Positions 9,481-18,759 are shown, numbered from the stretch's first letter. The stretch: DNA of 64,000 nucleotides from a gamma proteobacterium symbiont of Ctena orbiculata (GCA_003058495.1 QBVC01000023.1:62001-126000), one strand, 5' to 3'. Numbers and translations are program-made. The notes: generated from the sequence alone by a model not told the origin.

Positions 9481-11273
9481 GCACCAAGACCACTCCCAAC
9501 GGTTACAATCTGGACGACTCGGGTCAGCGCGTCGTCGTCGATCCGGTGACCCGCATCGAGGGCCACATGCGCTGCGAGGTGAATCTGGATGAGGAGAACA
9601 TCATCCGCAACGCGGTCTCCACCGGCACCATGTGGCGCGGCCTCGAGGTGATCCTCAAGGGGCGCGATCCCAGGGACGCCTGGGCCTTCACCCAGCGCAT
9701 CTGCGGCGTCTGCACCGGCACCCACGCCCTGACCTCGGTGCGGGCGGTGGAGGATGCGCTGAAGATCGAGATCCCGGAGAACGCCAACTCGATCCGCAAC
9801 ATCATGCAGTTGACCCTGCAGGTGCACGATCACCTGGTTCACTTCTACCATCTCCACGCCCTCGACTGGGTCAATCCGGTGAACGCCCTGAAGGCCAATC
9901 CCAAGGCGACCTCGGAGCTGCAGCAGAAGGTCTCGCCGAGCCATCCCAAGTCATCCCCCGGCTATTTCCGCGATATCCAGAACCGGCTGAAGAAGTTCAT
10001 CGAGAGCGGCCAGCTCGGCCCCTTCAAGAACGGCTACTGGACCAATCCCGCCTACCTGCTGCCGCCGGAGGCCGACCTGATGGCGGTGACCCACTACCTG
10101 GAGGCCCTCGATTTCCAGAAGGAGATCATGAAGATCCGCACCATCCTCGGCGGCAAGGATCCCCATCCCAACTGGCTGGTGGGCGGCGTGCCCTGTCCCA
10201 TCAACGTGGACGGCGTGGGCTCGGTGGGGGCGCTGAACATGGTCAGCCTCAACCAGATCTCCTCCATCATCGACGCCTCCCGGGAGTTCGTGAAGAACGT
10301 CTACATCCCCGACATCCTGGCGGTGGGCCAGTTCTACAAGGGCTGGCTCTACGGCGGCGGTATCTCGGGCACCAGCGTGCTGGCCTACGGCGATATCCCC
10401 GACCGCGCCAACGACTACTCGCCGGGCAACCTGCTGATGCCCAGCGGCGCCGTCATCAACGGCAACCTGAAAGAGGTGCACGAGGTCGACCTGCGCAATC
10501 CGGAGGAGATCCAGGAGTTCGTTCCCCACTCCTGGTACGACTACCCGGACGGGGTCAAGGGCCTCCATCCCTGGGATGGGGTCACCGAGGACAACTTCCA
10601 GCTTGGACCCAATACCAAGGGAACCAAGACCAACATCGAGCAGATCGACGAGAATGCCAAGTACTCCTGGATCAAGGCCCCGCGCTGGCGCGGCCACGCC
10701 ATGGAGGTGGGGCCGCTGGCCCGCTACGTGGTGGGCTACGCCAAGGGCCACGAGGAGATCACCGAACAGATCAACTTTGTGCTCAAGACCCTCGACGTGC
10801 CGGTCACCGCGCTTTTCTCCACCCTCGGCCGCACCGCGGCGCGGGCCCTGGAGGCCGACTGGGCCGGGGACAAGCTGCGCTACTTCATGGACAAGCTGAT
10901 CGCCAACATCAAGGCCGGGGACTCCAGCACCGCCAACGTGGACAACTGGGATCCGGAGACCTGGCCCAGGGAGGCCAAGGGCGTCGGCATCAGCGAGGCG
11001 CCCCGTGGCGCGCTGGGGCACTGGATCCGCATCAAGGATACCCGCATCGACAACTACCAGTGCGTGGTCCCCACCACCTGGAACGGCTCGCCGCGGGACA
11101 GCGAGGGCAACATCGGCGCCTTCGAGGCCTCATTGATGAACACCAAGGTGGCGCGCGCCGAAGAGCCGGTGGAGATCCTGCGCACCCTGCACAGCTTCGA
11201 TCCCTGCCTTGCCTGTTCCACCCATGTGATGAGCGAGGAGGGGAGGGAACTGGCGAAGGTGAAAGTACGATGA
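9477..11273 (+). CDS. hupL: [NiFe] hydrogenase large subunit precursor
   Basis: 598 residues. It holds the NiFe(CN)2CO site where H2 is split. The Ni-binding pairs are C76/C79 in RICGVC and C577/C580 in DPCLACSTH. Maturation endopeptidase HupD should cut after H583 and remove the last 15 residues. The ATG overlaps the hupS stop, so the two subunits are coupled. It is exported with HupS by the Tat signal of the small subunit. The 179 bp after the stop, before the small membrane-protein gene, show no terminator, so hupC is probably transcribed with it. Confidence 0.97.
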   Translation: MSTKTTPNGYNLDDSGQRVVVDPVTRIEGHMRCEVNLDEENIIRNAVSTGTMWRGLEVILKGRDPRDAWAFTQRICGVCTGTHALTSVRAVEDALKIEIPENANSIRNIMQLTLQVHDHLVHFYHLHALDWVNPVNALKANPKATSELQQKVSPSHPKSSPGYFRDIQNRLKKFIESGQLGPFKNGYWTNPAYLLPPEADLMAVTHYLEALDFQKEIMKIRTILGGKDPHPNWLVGGVPCPINVDGVGSVGALNMVSLNQISSIIDASREFVKNVYIPDILAVGQFYKGWLYGGGISGTSVLAYGDIPDRANDYSPGNLLMPSGAVINGNLKEVHEVDLRNPEEIQEFVPHSWYDYPDGVKGLHPWDGVTEDNFQLGPNTKGTKTNIEQIDENAKYSWIKAPRWRGHAMEVGPLARYVVGYAKGHEEITEQINFVLKTLDVPVTALFSTLGRTAARALEADWAGDKLRYFMDKLIANIKAGDSSTANVDNWDPETWPREAKGVGISEAPRGALGHWIRIKDTRIDNYQCVVPTTWNGSPRDSEGNIGAFEASLMNTKVARAEEPVEILRTLHSFDPCLACSTHVMSEEGRELAKVKVR

Positions 11274-11452
11274 TTGAAAAATTGAATTATGAATTTTGAA
11301 TTGTGAATTAAGAGTTGATTAGGTGTCTGTGATGCTCAACAAGTTGGATTCACCTCACATCCCTTCTCTCTCAGGATTAGGGAGGGGGGATCGATCTATA
11401 GCGATCAAACACCTGGTCGGCAACTCATTGAGATTTATGCTGAGGAGTTGAA

Positions 11453-11650
11453 ATGAAGAAGATTGCAGTTGGAATTGTCAGTGCAAGCATGCTGTCACTA
11501 AGTGGTCCGCTGTCGGCCCATGTGGGTGAGCATGGGACTCTGGGCCTGCTATCGGGTGTGGAGCACCTGCTGGCGGACCATGGTTATCTGTTGGTCTTGT
11601 TGGGTGTCGTCGCGGCCGCTCTGATCCTGAAACGCTTGAACCGCGGTTGA
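11453..11650 (+). CDS. 65-aa membrane protein between hupL and hupC (HupE/UreJ-like fragment)
   Basis: 65 residues with a signal peptide (cleavage probably after SAHV or LSAH, near residue 23), then HVGEHGTLGLLSGVEHLL and one hydrophobic helix ending in basic residues LKRLNRG. The His-rich SGVEHLLADHG segment recalls the HupE/UreJ nickel-permease family, but only a fraction of that roughly 190-residue protein is present. GAGGAG precedes the ATG. Its position between hupL and hupC suggests a part in assembling or anchoring the hydrogenase. The function is not known. Confidence 0.6.
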   Translation: MKKIAVGIVSASMLSLSGPLSAHVGEHGTLGLLSGVEHLLADHGYLLVLLGVVAAALILKRLNRG

Positions 11651-11692
11651 GCCACACCACTCGTCTCTGCTTGACGATCAGGAGTTACGCTA

Positions 11693-12376
11693 ATGCAAAC
11701 AGCCATCAAACGCAGCGCTGTCTATGTCTATGAAGCCCCGGTGAGGCTTTGGCACTGGGTCAACGCCCTGGCCATCACGGTGCTGGCGATAACGGGTTAC
11801 TTTATCGCCAATCCCCTGCCCACCATGCCGGGGGAGGCGAGCGACCATTTCCTCATGGGCTATATGCGGTTCGCCCACTTCGCCGCGGCCTACATATTCA
11901 CCGTGGGTTTCATCGGCCGCATCTACTGGGCCTTTGTCGGCAACGACCACGCCAAGGAGCTGTTTCGACTCCCCTTCTACCGCCTCTCCTTCTGGAAGGA
12001 ACTGATGCATGAAGTGCGCTGGTACGCCTTCATGGAGAAGGAGCCGAAGAAGTATGTCGGTCACAATCCCCTGGCCCACCTCACCATGGTCGCCATCATC
12101 ACCGTCGGCGGCATCGCAATGGTGCTCACCGGCTTTTCCCTCTATGCCGAGCAGACCGGCCTGGGGAGCTGGCAGGACCAGCTCTTCGGCTGGCTCATAC
12201 CCCTGGTGGGGCAGAGCCAGGATGTGCGCCTGTGGCACCACTGGGGGATGTGGATCATCGTCGCCTTCGTCATCATCCATGTCTACGTGGCGATCCGGGA
12301 GGATATCGTCTCCCGCCAGAGCCTGATCAGCACCATGATCAGCGGCTGGCGCATGTTCAAGGACGACAGGCCCTGA
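11693..12376 (+). CDS. hupC: Ni/Fe-hydrogenase b-type cytochrome subunit
   Basis: 227 residues. This integral membrane diheme cytochrome b passes electrons from HupSL to the quinone pool. Four or more transmembrane segments are visible, with the heme-ligand histidines of the family in VRLWHWVNALAIT, MRFAHFAAAYIF, DVRLWHHWGMW and FVIIHVYVAIRED. The length matches the HyaC/HupC family (about 220-240). It is 42 bp behind the small membrane-protein gene and is the last gene of the structural operon; the downstream hairpin at 12625 could end the transcript. Confidence 0.95.
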   Translation: MQTAIKRSAVYVYEAPVRLWHWVNALAITVLAITGYFIANPLPTMPGEASDHFLMGYMRFAHFAAAYIFTVGFIGRIYWAFVGNDHAKELFRLPFYRLSFWKELMHEVRWYAFMEKEPKKYVGHNPLAHLTMVAIITVGGIAMVLTGFSLYAEQTGLGSWQDQLFGWLIPLVGQSQDVRLWHHWGMWIIVAFVIIHVYVAIREDIVSRQSLISTMISGWRMFKDDRP

Positions 12377-12430
12377 TTATTTATAATGAGCGGGTGCAAG
12401 CAAGCCGCAAATATACGCGAATGATTTTTT

Positions 12431-12461
12431 AGTCCGCAAATGAACGCCAATAAACGCAAAT
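12431..12461 (+). repeat. Repeat A copy
   Basis: Near-consensus repeat A starting agtccgcaaatgaacg, followed by the ttctgcttcaatatatgaac spacer shared with the copy at 7918. Confidence 0.85.
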
Positions 12462-12489
12462 CTTTTCTGCTTCAATATATGAACAATAA

Positions 12490-12515
12490 GTAGGGTGTGG
12501 CTTGCCGCACCCTAC
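12490..12515. repeat. Repeat B palindrome
   Basis: gtagggtgtggcttgccgca followed by the closing ccctac; a self-complementary 26-bp unit of the B family. Confidence 0.85.
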
Positions 12516-12540
12516 GCCTGCTCCACAATTAGCCGAAACA

Positions 12541-12563
12541 GTAGGGTGGGGCCCTGCCCCACC
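12541..12563. repeat. Repeat C palindrome
   Basis: gtagggtggggccctgcccc plus acc. It is the same family as 8099 and 58568. Confidence 0.85.
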
Positions 12564-12624
12564 AGTCAAGCTTGATGGATAGCCTCTGTGTTGACCAACT
12601 AGGTAATTGCACCAAATAGTTAAG

Positions 12625-12654
12625 AAAGCGCGGTTATACCGCGCTTTTTTTTTT
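12625..12654 (+). terminator. Intrinsic terminator downstream of hupC
   Basis: Perfect 10-bp stem (aaagcgcggt / accgcgcttt), three-base loop, and a run of ten T. It lies 249 bp after hupC and 63 bp before acuI, so it closes the hydrogenase transcript. Confidence 0.9.
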
Positions 12655-12717
12655 ACCCGCTACAGGCTATAACGGTGGAAGTGCGATTGACTGCATAAAA
12701 AAACATGAGGGGACACC

Positions 12718-13710
12718 ATGTCAGAAACCTTTCCCGCCTACCTGATCTCGAAGACCGACAGCGGTCAGGTCGCTGAATTGAAGACTATCACCCTCGACGA
12801 GTTGATGGAGGGCGATGTCACGGTCAAGGTGGCGTACTCGACCCTCAACTACAAGGACGGTCTTGCCTTGACCGGCAAGGCGCCGGTGATCAGGCGTTTC
12901 CCCCTGGTCCCGGGCATCGATTTCGCCGGTAGCGTGGTCAGTTCCGACCATCCAGGGTTCAAGCAGGGCGACCAGGTGGTGTTGAACGGTTTCGGTGTGG
13001 GCGAAGTGCACAGCGGCGGCTATGCCGGCATGGCAAGGGTAAAGGGGGATTGGCTGGTATCGCTGCCGGATGGCTTCACCCCGCGCCAGGCCATGGCGGT
13101 GGGCACCGCGGGCTATACCGCCATGTTGTGCGTGCTGGCCCTGGAACGGCATGGGGTGACCCCGGCGAGCGGCGAGGTGCTGGTCACCGGCGCGGCTGGC
13201 GGCGTCGGCAGCGTGGCGGTCTCGATCCTCTCCCGGCTCGGTTACCGGGTGACAGCATCGAGCGGCAGGACTTCGCAACGGGACTACCTGATCGGCCTGG
13301 GCGCCCACCAGGTCATCGACCGCGGCGAATTAAGCGGCAAGGTCAAGCCGTTGGCAAAGGAGCGCTGGGCCGCGGCCATCGACGTCGCGGGGGGCAATAC
13401 CCTGGCGAATCTGCTCAGCCAGATCAACTACGGCGGCGCCGTCGCCGCCTGCGGCCTGGCGGAATCGATGGACCTTCCCGCCTCCGTGGCGCCCTTTATT
13501 CTCAGGGGGGTAACCCTGTACGGCATAGATTCGGTGATGGCCTCCATCGAAAAGCGCCGGCAGGCATGGCAGAGGCTGGCAAAGGAGCTGGATCTCGAGC
13601 AGCTGGAGAAGATGATCGTCGAGATCCCCTTCGAAGAGTTGCCCGCCGCGGCGGAAGCGATACTGGAAGGCAAGGTGCGCGGCCGCGCCCTGGTGAAGAT
13701 ACCGGGTTGA
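12718..13710 (+). CDS. acuI: Acrylyl-CoA reductase / YhdH-type quinone oxidoreductase
   Basis: 330 residues of the medium-chain dehydrogenase family, NADPH-dependent and without zinc. Landmarks are the N-terminal GroES-like domain with [15 protein letters not shown], the PGIDFAGSV loop and the nucleotide-binding [11 protein letters not shown]. AcuI/YhdH proteins reduce acryloyl-CoA to propionyl-CoA, a detoxification step in DMSP and 3-hydroxypropionate metabolism. No other DMSP gene is nearby, so the substrate here is uncertain. It sits alone behind a strong terminator, with GAGGGGACACC ahead of the ATG. Confidence 0.88.
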   Translation: MSETFPAYLISKTDSGQVAELKTITLDELMEGDVTVKVAYSTLNYKDGLALTGKAPVIRRFPLVPGIDFAGSVVSSDHPGFKQGDQVVLNGFGVGEVHSGGYAGMARVKGDWLVSLPDGFTPRQAMAVGTAGYTAMLCVLALERHGVTPASGEVLVTGAAGGVGSVAVSILSRLGYRVTASSGRTSQRDYLIGLGAHQVIDRGELSGKVKPLAKERWAAAIDVAGGNTLANLLSQINYGGAVAACGLAESMDLPASVAPFILRGVTLYGIDSVMASIEKRRQAWQRLAKELDLEQLEKMIVEIPFEELPAAAEAILEGKVRGRALVKIPG

Positions 13711-13764
13711 ATGACAAACAGGTAGAGATGGATTTCAACGCCATTGTAATTAAGGAGTCGTCAT

Positions 13765-14226
13765 ATGAAGAAAAAAGAGAAAAAGCTGAAGAAAAAACTC
13801 AAGCAGGAAAAGGAGAAGCTGAAACGCAGGCCCAAGGCCTCGGACGAAGCCGTCGTGCAGACCTTGACCGACAAGATAAAAAGGCTCAAGTCTGAACTGA
13901 AGGATCGCGACAAGCTGATCGGGAGCCTGCAAAAGCGGCTGAAAAAGTCAGCGGATAAAAACGGGAAGAGTGACAATAAAAACGACAAGCTGAAAGGGAG
14001 AAGCGGTGCCGCAAAGTTACTCCGTTCCCAACGAACCGCACGCATCGGCGTCGCGCAGAAGCAGGCGTGGAAGCAGCACGGATTTCTCCGCGACAGATAC
14101 GAATACCACCTGGAGAACGGCCAGGCAAAGGAGACGGCGAGGGCGATGGCAAACCGGGACCTCAGGGACAGCTTCGGAGACGAGGCCGGTTATTCCGAGC
14201 AGGAGCTGGAGACCATTCTATCCTGA
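13765..14226 (+). CDS. Lys-rich coiled-coil protein of unknown function
   Basis: 153 residues. The first 75 are extremely basic and heptad-like (KKKEKKLKKKLKQEKEK, then DKIKRLKSELKDRDKLIGSL), predicting a coiled coil with nucleic-acid affinity. The rest is helical, with WKQHGFLRDRYEYHLENG and GYSEQELETIL. AAGGAG at 13751 is well placed for the ATG. No known family is recognised. The Lys-rich stretch could bind DNA or RNA, but that is only a guess. It is 54 bp after acuI and may be co-transcribed. Confidence 0.65.
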   Translation: MKKKEKKLKKKLKQEKEKLKRRPKASDEAVVQTLTDKIKRLKSELKDRDKLIGSLQKRLKKSADKNGKSDNKNDKLKGRSGAAKLLRSQRTARIGVAQKQAWKQHGFLRDRYEYHLENGQAKETARAMANRDLRDSFGDEAGYSEQELETILS

Positions 14227-14585
14227 CCTGTATCTTCACTTCGCACCCCTGGATCCCAGAGTTGGATTTTCCAGGGATTTGGCAGCGATTTTTGGATTTG
14301 TCATAATCGCTCGGCATCACGATTATCAAGGACCCGCCGGAATGGAAGAGAGTGCGGCTGATCTAAGCGGAATAGCGACACTCCGAGTACTGAGAATGTT
14401 CATAAATTCTCAAGGAGATCAAGTGCTTCTTATAAATATCCTGAAATATCTCAGTCGGCCTCTTTTGAGTCTCTTTAGTGAGCAGGTCTTGAGAGATTGG
14501 CGGCATAACACAATAATAGGATCCGGCAATATAATCACCGGTTAGCTTTCTATGTTAGTGACCAAGATTCATTTGGGGGAACAAA
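14227..14585. other. 359-bp region with no supported gene
   Basis: The base composition falls from GC-rich to AT-rich here, marking the left edge of the accessory island. A 49-codon frame starting at 14396 lacks a ribosome site. No RNA gene or terminator stands out. Confidence 0.55.
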
Positions 14586-15068
14586 ATGTTTTGTAATAAC
14601 TGTGGCAAAGAAGTGAAAGAATCGGATAGTTATTGCGCTGGTTGTGGAAATGACTTAATTTCGGCTAAACCTCTAGATCAACAGAATCAAGCCCGGAATT
14701 TAGACACAAATGGGCTTTATCGTGATGAAGGAAGTTTTGACTCCTCCGGTAAAGAAAAAATTTATGTATATCTTCGCTTCTTCGATGACGGAACAGCTGT
14801 TGAGTGCGCGACTGCTGCGGTACCTGATGTGGTGAAAACATGGCTAACGAAAGGTAGTAAAAATCATACGAGTTGCAAGTATAAAATGTCAGGATCTGAA
14901 ATAGAAATTAATTGTAAACAACCAGAACCTAATTTTGTCGATAAGTTTTTCGGAGAAAAAGCCGATACATTTACACTGCATGGCACTGTGTATACTGATC
15001 GTATTGTGTTTAAGGCATATGATGGTGGCCTATCAACGTACCATTTAATTGGCGAAGAAGATTTTTAA
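14586..15068 (+). CDS. Zinc-ribbon protein of unknown function
   Basis: 160 residues. The N-terminus is a classic small zinc ribbon: C3/C6 (CNNC) and C17/C20 (CAGC). The following about 110 residues form a beta-rich domain (IYVYLRFFDDGTAVECATA; ADTFTLHGTVYTDRIVFKAY) with no family I recognise. Codon use is AT-rich, unlike the GC-rich core genes, which together with the neighbouring IS and attC-like hairpin suggests acquisition. GGGGGAAC lies before the ATG. It is 22 bp ahead of the next small gene, so both probably form one unit. Confidence 0.65.
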   Translation: MFCNNCGKEVKESDSYCAGCGNDLISAKPLDQQNQARNLDTNGLYRDEGSFDSSGKEKIYVYLRFFDDGTAVECATAAVPDVVKTWLTKGSKNHTSCKYKMSGSEIEINCKQPEPNFVDKFFGEKADTFTLHGTVYTDRIVFKAYDGGLSTYHLIGEEDF

Positions 15069-15090
15069 GTAAGCAGGTTAGGGGAAGAAA

Positions 15091-15465
15091 ATGGATGGCA
15101 TTGCTAAGTTCGTTGGCTACGCGGTTTTGGTGTTAATAGTGATTGGATTATTTTCCAAATGGAAAAAGGATGGAGAAATATCGCTCCCGGTTAATTCGTG
15201 CAAGGTGCATACCGTGAATGTCACTTCCGAGCCATTCATTATTAATGGGGAGTTTGACGCAGGCTTTAAAGTTGTTGCTGTTGTTGAAAACAAAGGGTCT
15301 GCAAGCCAACTGGTGGTGACTGCAAAGCTTACTTCGTCTGAAGGTGACCTCCAAAGAAGGCAAACCGTACCTTTTAATGAAAATGAGTCGAAAAGCTTAA
15401 CATATCAATTCCACGAGCCAACTATTGGTGCTACGAATGTTCATGCTTATGTATCTTGTCAATAA
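15091..15465 (+). CDS. Small membrane-anchored protein of unknown function
   Basis: 124 residues. An N-terminal transmembrane helix (residues about 8-22, YAVLVLIVIGLF) precedes a beta-sandwich-like region with alternating hydrophobics (FDAGFKVVAVVENKG, LVVTAKLTSSEGDL) and a terminal NVHAYVSCQ. The pattern resembles secreted Ig-like or FxLYD-like domains, but I cannot name it. GGGGAAG precedes the ATG. It is AT-rich and follows the zinc-ribbon gene, with its stop only 16 bp before the attC-like hairpin, as in gene cassettes. Confidence 0.6.
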   Translation: MDGIAKFVGYAVLVLIVIGLFSKWKKDGEISLPVNSCKVHTVNVTSEPFIINGEFDAGFKVVAVVENKGSASQLVVTAKLTSSEGDLQRRQTVPFNENESKSLTYQFHEPTIGATNVHAYVSCQ

Positions 15466-15535
15466 GCTAACATACGGCTACACCCGACCGCCCAAAGCGC
15501 TGTCGCACTTTGGGCGGTCGGGTGAGCCAAACGTT
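15466..15535. repeat. attC-like hairpin, interrupted at its 3' end
   Basis: A perfect 17-bp inverted repeat (15481-15497 / 15508-15524) with a 10-nt loop, flanked by TAACATACGGCT on the left and AGCCAAACGTT on the right. If the adjoining IS is removed, the right flank becomes AGCCAAACGTTATG, which pairs imperfectly with the left flank (TAAC with GTTA). That is the layout of an integron attC site. The strict GTTRRRY core is not met, so this is a resemblance only. Confidence 0.45.
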
Positions 15536-17267
15536 GAGGCTGTCGGAAAACCCCAAAATTAGATAAAATTACATAGACAGTAACGGTGCACGGAAAAAGG
15601 AAGATGGCACGTTATAAGGACTACAACTACGATCAGATGAAAATGCTGCCGATATCCTATGAGAAGCAAATATTACCGGGCAGTTTCGAATATTCCCTCT
15701 CCTACCTGATCGAGAACGAGCTTGATCTAAGTGCATTTGATCAACAGTATCAAAATGACTTTACAGGCAGACCGGCCTATGAACCGAAACTGCTATTGAA
15801 AATAATCATCCTTGCCTATTCCAAAGGTATTACCAGCAGTCGCCAGATTGAACGCCTGTGCCGTGAGAATATCGTATTCATGGCGCTGTCGGCCGACTTG
15901 CAACCCGACCACAGTACTGTAGCGGATTTCATTTCCCGTGCACCTGATACGTTAGCCGACCTGTTTGGCCAGGTGGTATTGATTTGCGATCGGTTGGGCC
16001 TGATCGGCAAAGAGATGTTCACCATCGACGGTTGCAAGTTGCCCTCCAGTGCCTCCAAGACCTGGAGTGGCACCCACGCGGAACTGAACAAGAAACGCAA
16101 GAAGATCGACCGTGCAGTACGACGCATGCTACAACGGCATCGGGAGCAGGATACAGCAGAACAGCATCCGGATATCCATGAGCGGGAGCAAGCCCAGATC
16201 AAGAAGCTGCGGGCGGCCTCGCGCAAGATCAAACGGTTCCTGGGTACGGAGCCTGAGCGAAAAGGCGTGAGTGGCAGAACCGTAAAGAGTAACATCACCG
16301 ATAATGAGAGAGCCAAGATGAAGACGAGCCATGGCGTCATCCAGGGCTATACGGGTGTTGCGGCAGTGGATAACCAACATCAGGTCGTGGTGTTTGCCGA
16401 AGCCTTTGGACAGGGCCAGGAGCATGGCCTACTCAAGCCGGTGGTTGAAGGGATAAAAGCGACCTTCACAGACAACCGATCCAGGAAGGTACTGAAGCAG
16501 ACCAAACTTACAGCGGATTCAGGCTACTACAACCGGGAAATGCTTGAATACCTCGAAGCGCAGCAAGTTGACAGTTATTTCGCTGATACTGGCTTTCGCG
16601 CACGTGATCCCAGATTCAAGGATCACAAAGCAGCGAAGGAAAGGAACAAACGGCAGGACAAATAGCGTTTCAGTCAGAGTGAGTTCATCATTGATCGCAA
16701 GCGAGAGACCTGCCACTGTCCTGCAGGCAAGGCGATGTGGTTAAAAGCGAGACGCGCCAGAATCGGCCATCATCTGTTCATGCAGTTCCAGGGTTATGAG
16801 AAAGACTGCAAAAACTTCGGATTGAGAAAGCGCTGCCTGAGAAACGAGGCGCAGGACACGCCAAGACAGATCAATGTGACGCTGGATATCACACAGGAAC
16901 AGAAAATGGGTATCCTCGAACGGATGAAACGAAAGCTGGACAGTCCGAGAGGAAGGTACATCTATAGTCAACGACTAGGTACAGTAGAGCCGGTATTTGG
17001 CCATGTCACTGACGCCATCGGCATCAAGCGATTCAGTTACAGAGGTAAAAGAAAAGTTGATGGTCAATGGAAATTGATGATGATGTTACACAATATCCTG
17101 AAGATCCACCGATATGGTTGGGAATGGGGTTAGGAAAAGAGAGAAAAGTGACAAGACAACAGATTTTGTAAGATATGACTATATCTGTAGAGTAATAATG
17201 ATTGACTACTATCGAAATTTGACCGGCAAGATATCTGCTTCTCTAAAGCAGGTTATTCGACAGGCTC
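15536..17267 (+). mobile_element. IS1182-type insertion sequence
   Basis: The element is about 1.73 kb. Candidate terminal inverted repeats are gaggctgtcggaaaa (15536-15550) and the complement of ttattcgacaggctc (17253-17267), matching at 12 of 15 positions. GTT (or CGTT) occurs at both outer edges and may be the target duplication. It carries one transposase gene with an internal stop. It lies directly beside a long hairpin, consistent with the preference of IS1182 elements for palindromes. Confidence 0.8.
15604..17133 (+). pseudogene. IS1182-family transposase with one in-frame TAG
   Basis: The reading frame is open for 509 codons apart from a single TAG at 16663-16665; both halves are in the same frame. 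The first part has the family N-terminus (YEKQILPGSFEYSLSYLIE, then RPAYEPKLLLKIIILAYS) and the DDE-type blocks FTIDGCKLPSSASK and TADSGYYNREML. After the stop the protein continues RFSQSEFIIDRKRETCHCPAGK and ends with VEPVFGHV and KVDGQWKLMMMLHNILKI, the conserved C-terminal catalytic region. The stop therefore removes the last acidic residue. Most likely it is a recently inactivated copy; suppression of the TAG is an alternative. AAAAAGGAAG precedes the ATG at 15604. Confidence 0.85.
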
Positions 17268-17393
17268 GTTATGTCCGCACTGTGTTTAAGAGATTTTCGT
17301 CGGATGAGTTCTATATATAGACACTACAGTTGAGGAATCTAATCGCATAGTCGGATTTATAGGTAATGTTGAGTTTTTTTAAAAGAGGAAATT

Positions 17394-18257
17394 GTGAAGA
17401 AATATTATGTTCCATTGATTATGTTTATAGGATTGCTAGTAACCGGATGCAATACTGCAAAATTAGCTAAGATAGAGCCTCAGTTAGATCAGAATATCCA
17501 AGTGTGTACTGATCGAAACGATTGTATTGGTCTTGTAAAAAAAAGTATAAGTTCTAATTGGCGCATTCCATACACTTATAAAAAAGGTATGTGGGCAAAG
17601 ATAGAAATAACTTTAGATAAAGACTACAACGTTACAAATATCTATCCTTTAGTAAACCGTGGTGACTGGAGATTTGCTGATAGTGTAGAGGCAGCAATCG
17701 TGAAATCATCACCCTTTACGGTACTAGATGGGTTGAAGTGGCAAAATGATGAATCAATATCAAAAATAGTTTTAATATTTAACCCAAATCCTGAGTTCAA
17801 AAGTCAGAATCCAGCTGATGAAATGTATCGGCAAGCTTTTGAATATATGAAATTAAAGAATTTCAATGAGGCTATTAATCAATTTGAAATGATATATAAG
17901 GAATATCCTAACACCAAGTACGGATTGAATAGCAAATACTGGCTAGGGGAATTGCATTATACAAACCGTAATATTTCTCAAGCAATAAATTGTTTCGAGA
18001 TAGTAATCGCGGATAAAGACTCTCCTAAGAGAGTGGATTCACTATATAAGCTAGGCAAAATAATGGAATTGAATGGTGACTTGAAAAGAGCAAAACAATA
18101 CTATATGAAGATTTTGACACAATACAAAGGCACTGTATTGGCAAGGCTGACTAGGAAGCGCATGAATGAACTAGGTATGGATGTTAATTTGCAAAAGTTA
18201 AGATTCAATATAAAAATTAACATACATAACAAAACGTTGCACCGGACTAGCCGATGA
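17394..18257 (+). CDS. Lipoprotein with TolA/TonB-C-like and CpoB-like TPR domains
   Basis: 287 residues, GTG start after AAAGAGGAAATT. A lipobox LLVTGC (Cys19) marks an outer-membrane lipoprotein. Residues about 40-135 resemble a TonB/TolA C-terminal domain (IKSSNWRIPY-like start, KIEITLDKDYNVTNIYPL). Residues about 145-250 contain TPR units of the CpoB/YbgF type (AFEYMKLKNFNEAINQFE, YWLGELHYTNRNISQAI, YKLGKIMELNGDLKRAKQYY). This combination suggests a role at the Tol-Pal or cell-envelope interface. The AT-rich codon use points to acquisition. The last residues (NKTLHRTSR) are encoded by sequence that resembles the 3' boundary of a cassette. Confidence 0.65.
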   Translation: MKKYYVPLIMFIGLLVTGCNTAKLAKIEPQLDQNIQVCTDRNDCIGLVKKSISSNWRIPYTYKKGMWAKIEITLDKDYNVTNIYPLVNRGDWRFADSVEAAIVKSSPFTVLDGLKWQNDESISKIVLIFNPNPEFKSQNPADEMYRQAFEYMKLKNFNEAINQFEMIYKEYPNTKYGLNSKYWLGELHYTNRNISQAINCFEIVIADKDSPKRVDSLYKLGKIMELNGDLKRAKQYYMKILTQYKGTVLARLTRKRMNELGMDVNLQKLRFNIKINIHNKTLHRTSR

Positions 18258-18276
18258 ACGCAAAGTATGTATAAAA

Positions 18277-18654
18277 ATGCCCACCTATAGTATTTTCGTA
18301 TTAAAGCAAGGTATTGTTGGTATTGTTTTAGCATTTATACCTGCTATTGCCTGTTGGGTGGCGAATAAAAATGAAGTTTTTATATATAAAATAAAATTAA
18401 TAATTCCATCCATATTGTTATTGATGTGCTTTATTGTTATGGCTTTAGTGTCTCAATACACAACAAGACAAAACTACGAACCATTTTGGTGGACATATCA
18501 AATTGCAATATTTATTGCGTTCCTTTCAATTATGTATTCTGTAAGTTTGCATAATGGACGAGGAATCATCGTCTTAACACATCTTCTTACTATATTGTCG
18601 GCTGCTTATTTGTGGTTTATAGGCGGCATGGCTTTGTCACATGATTGGATATAA
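18277..18654 (+). CDS. Small four-helix membrane protein of unknown function
   Basis: 125 residues with four predicted transmembrane helices (IVGIVLAFIPAIACWVA; IIPSILLLMCFIVMALV; IAIFIAFLSIMYSVSL; LTHLLTILSAAYLWFIGG). No family is recognised. It lies 19 bp after the lipoprotein gene, in the same AT-rich island, and the two may be co-transcribed, although no clear Shine-Dalgarno is seen. Confidence 0.5.
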   Translation: MPTYSIFVLKQGIVGIVLAFIPAIACWVANKNEVFIYKIKLIIPSILLLMCFIVMALVSQYTTRQNYEPFWWTYQIAIFIAFLSIMYSVSLHNGRGIIVLTHLLTILSAAYLWFIGGMALSHDWI

Positions 18655-18759
18655 AAAATACATAACAAGAAAGTCATGTAATTTACTTCGTTCATTTGGA
18701 AGCACTAACGTGCGCCGCATATTTGAACGTTCTGGACCGCAGTGATTAAGTGAGTATAA

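Larger units (their letters stand above)
12377..12717. other. 341-bp intergenic region after hupC: repeats and terminator
   Basis: No gene. It contains a partial repeat A (12403-12425), a full repeat A (12431-12461), repeat B (12490-12515), repeat C (12541-12563) and a strong intrinsic terminator. The order A-spacer-B-C is the same as in the region upstream of hupS. Confidence 0.8.

Noticed and set aside
14396-14545. 49-codon frame before the zinc-ribbon gene
   Set aside because: No Shine-Dalgarno and no homology; base composition is intermediate and the frame is short.
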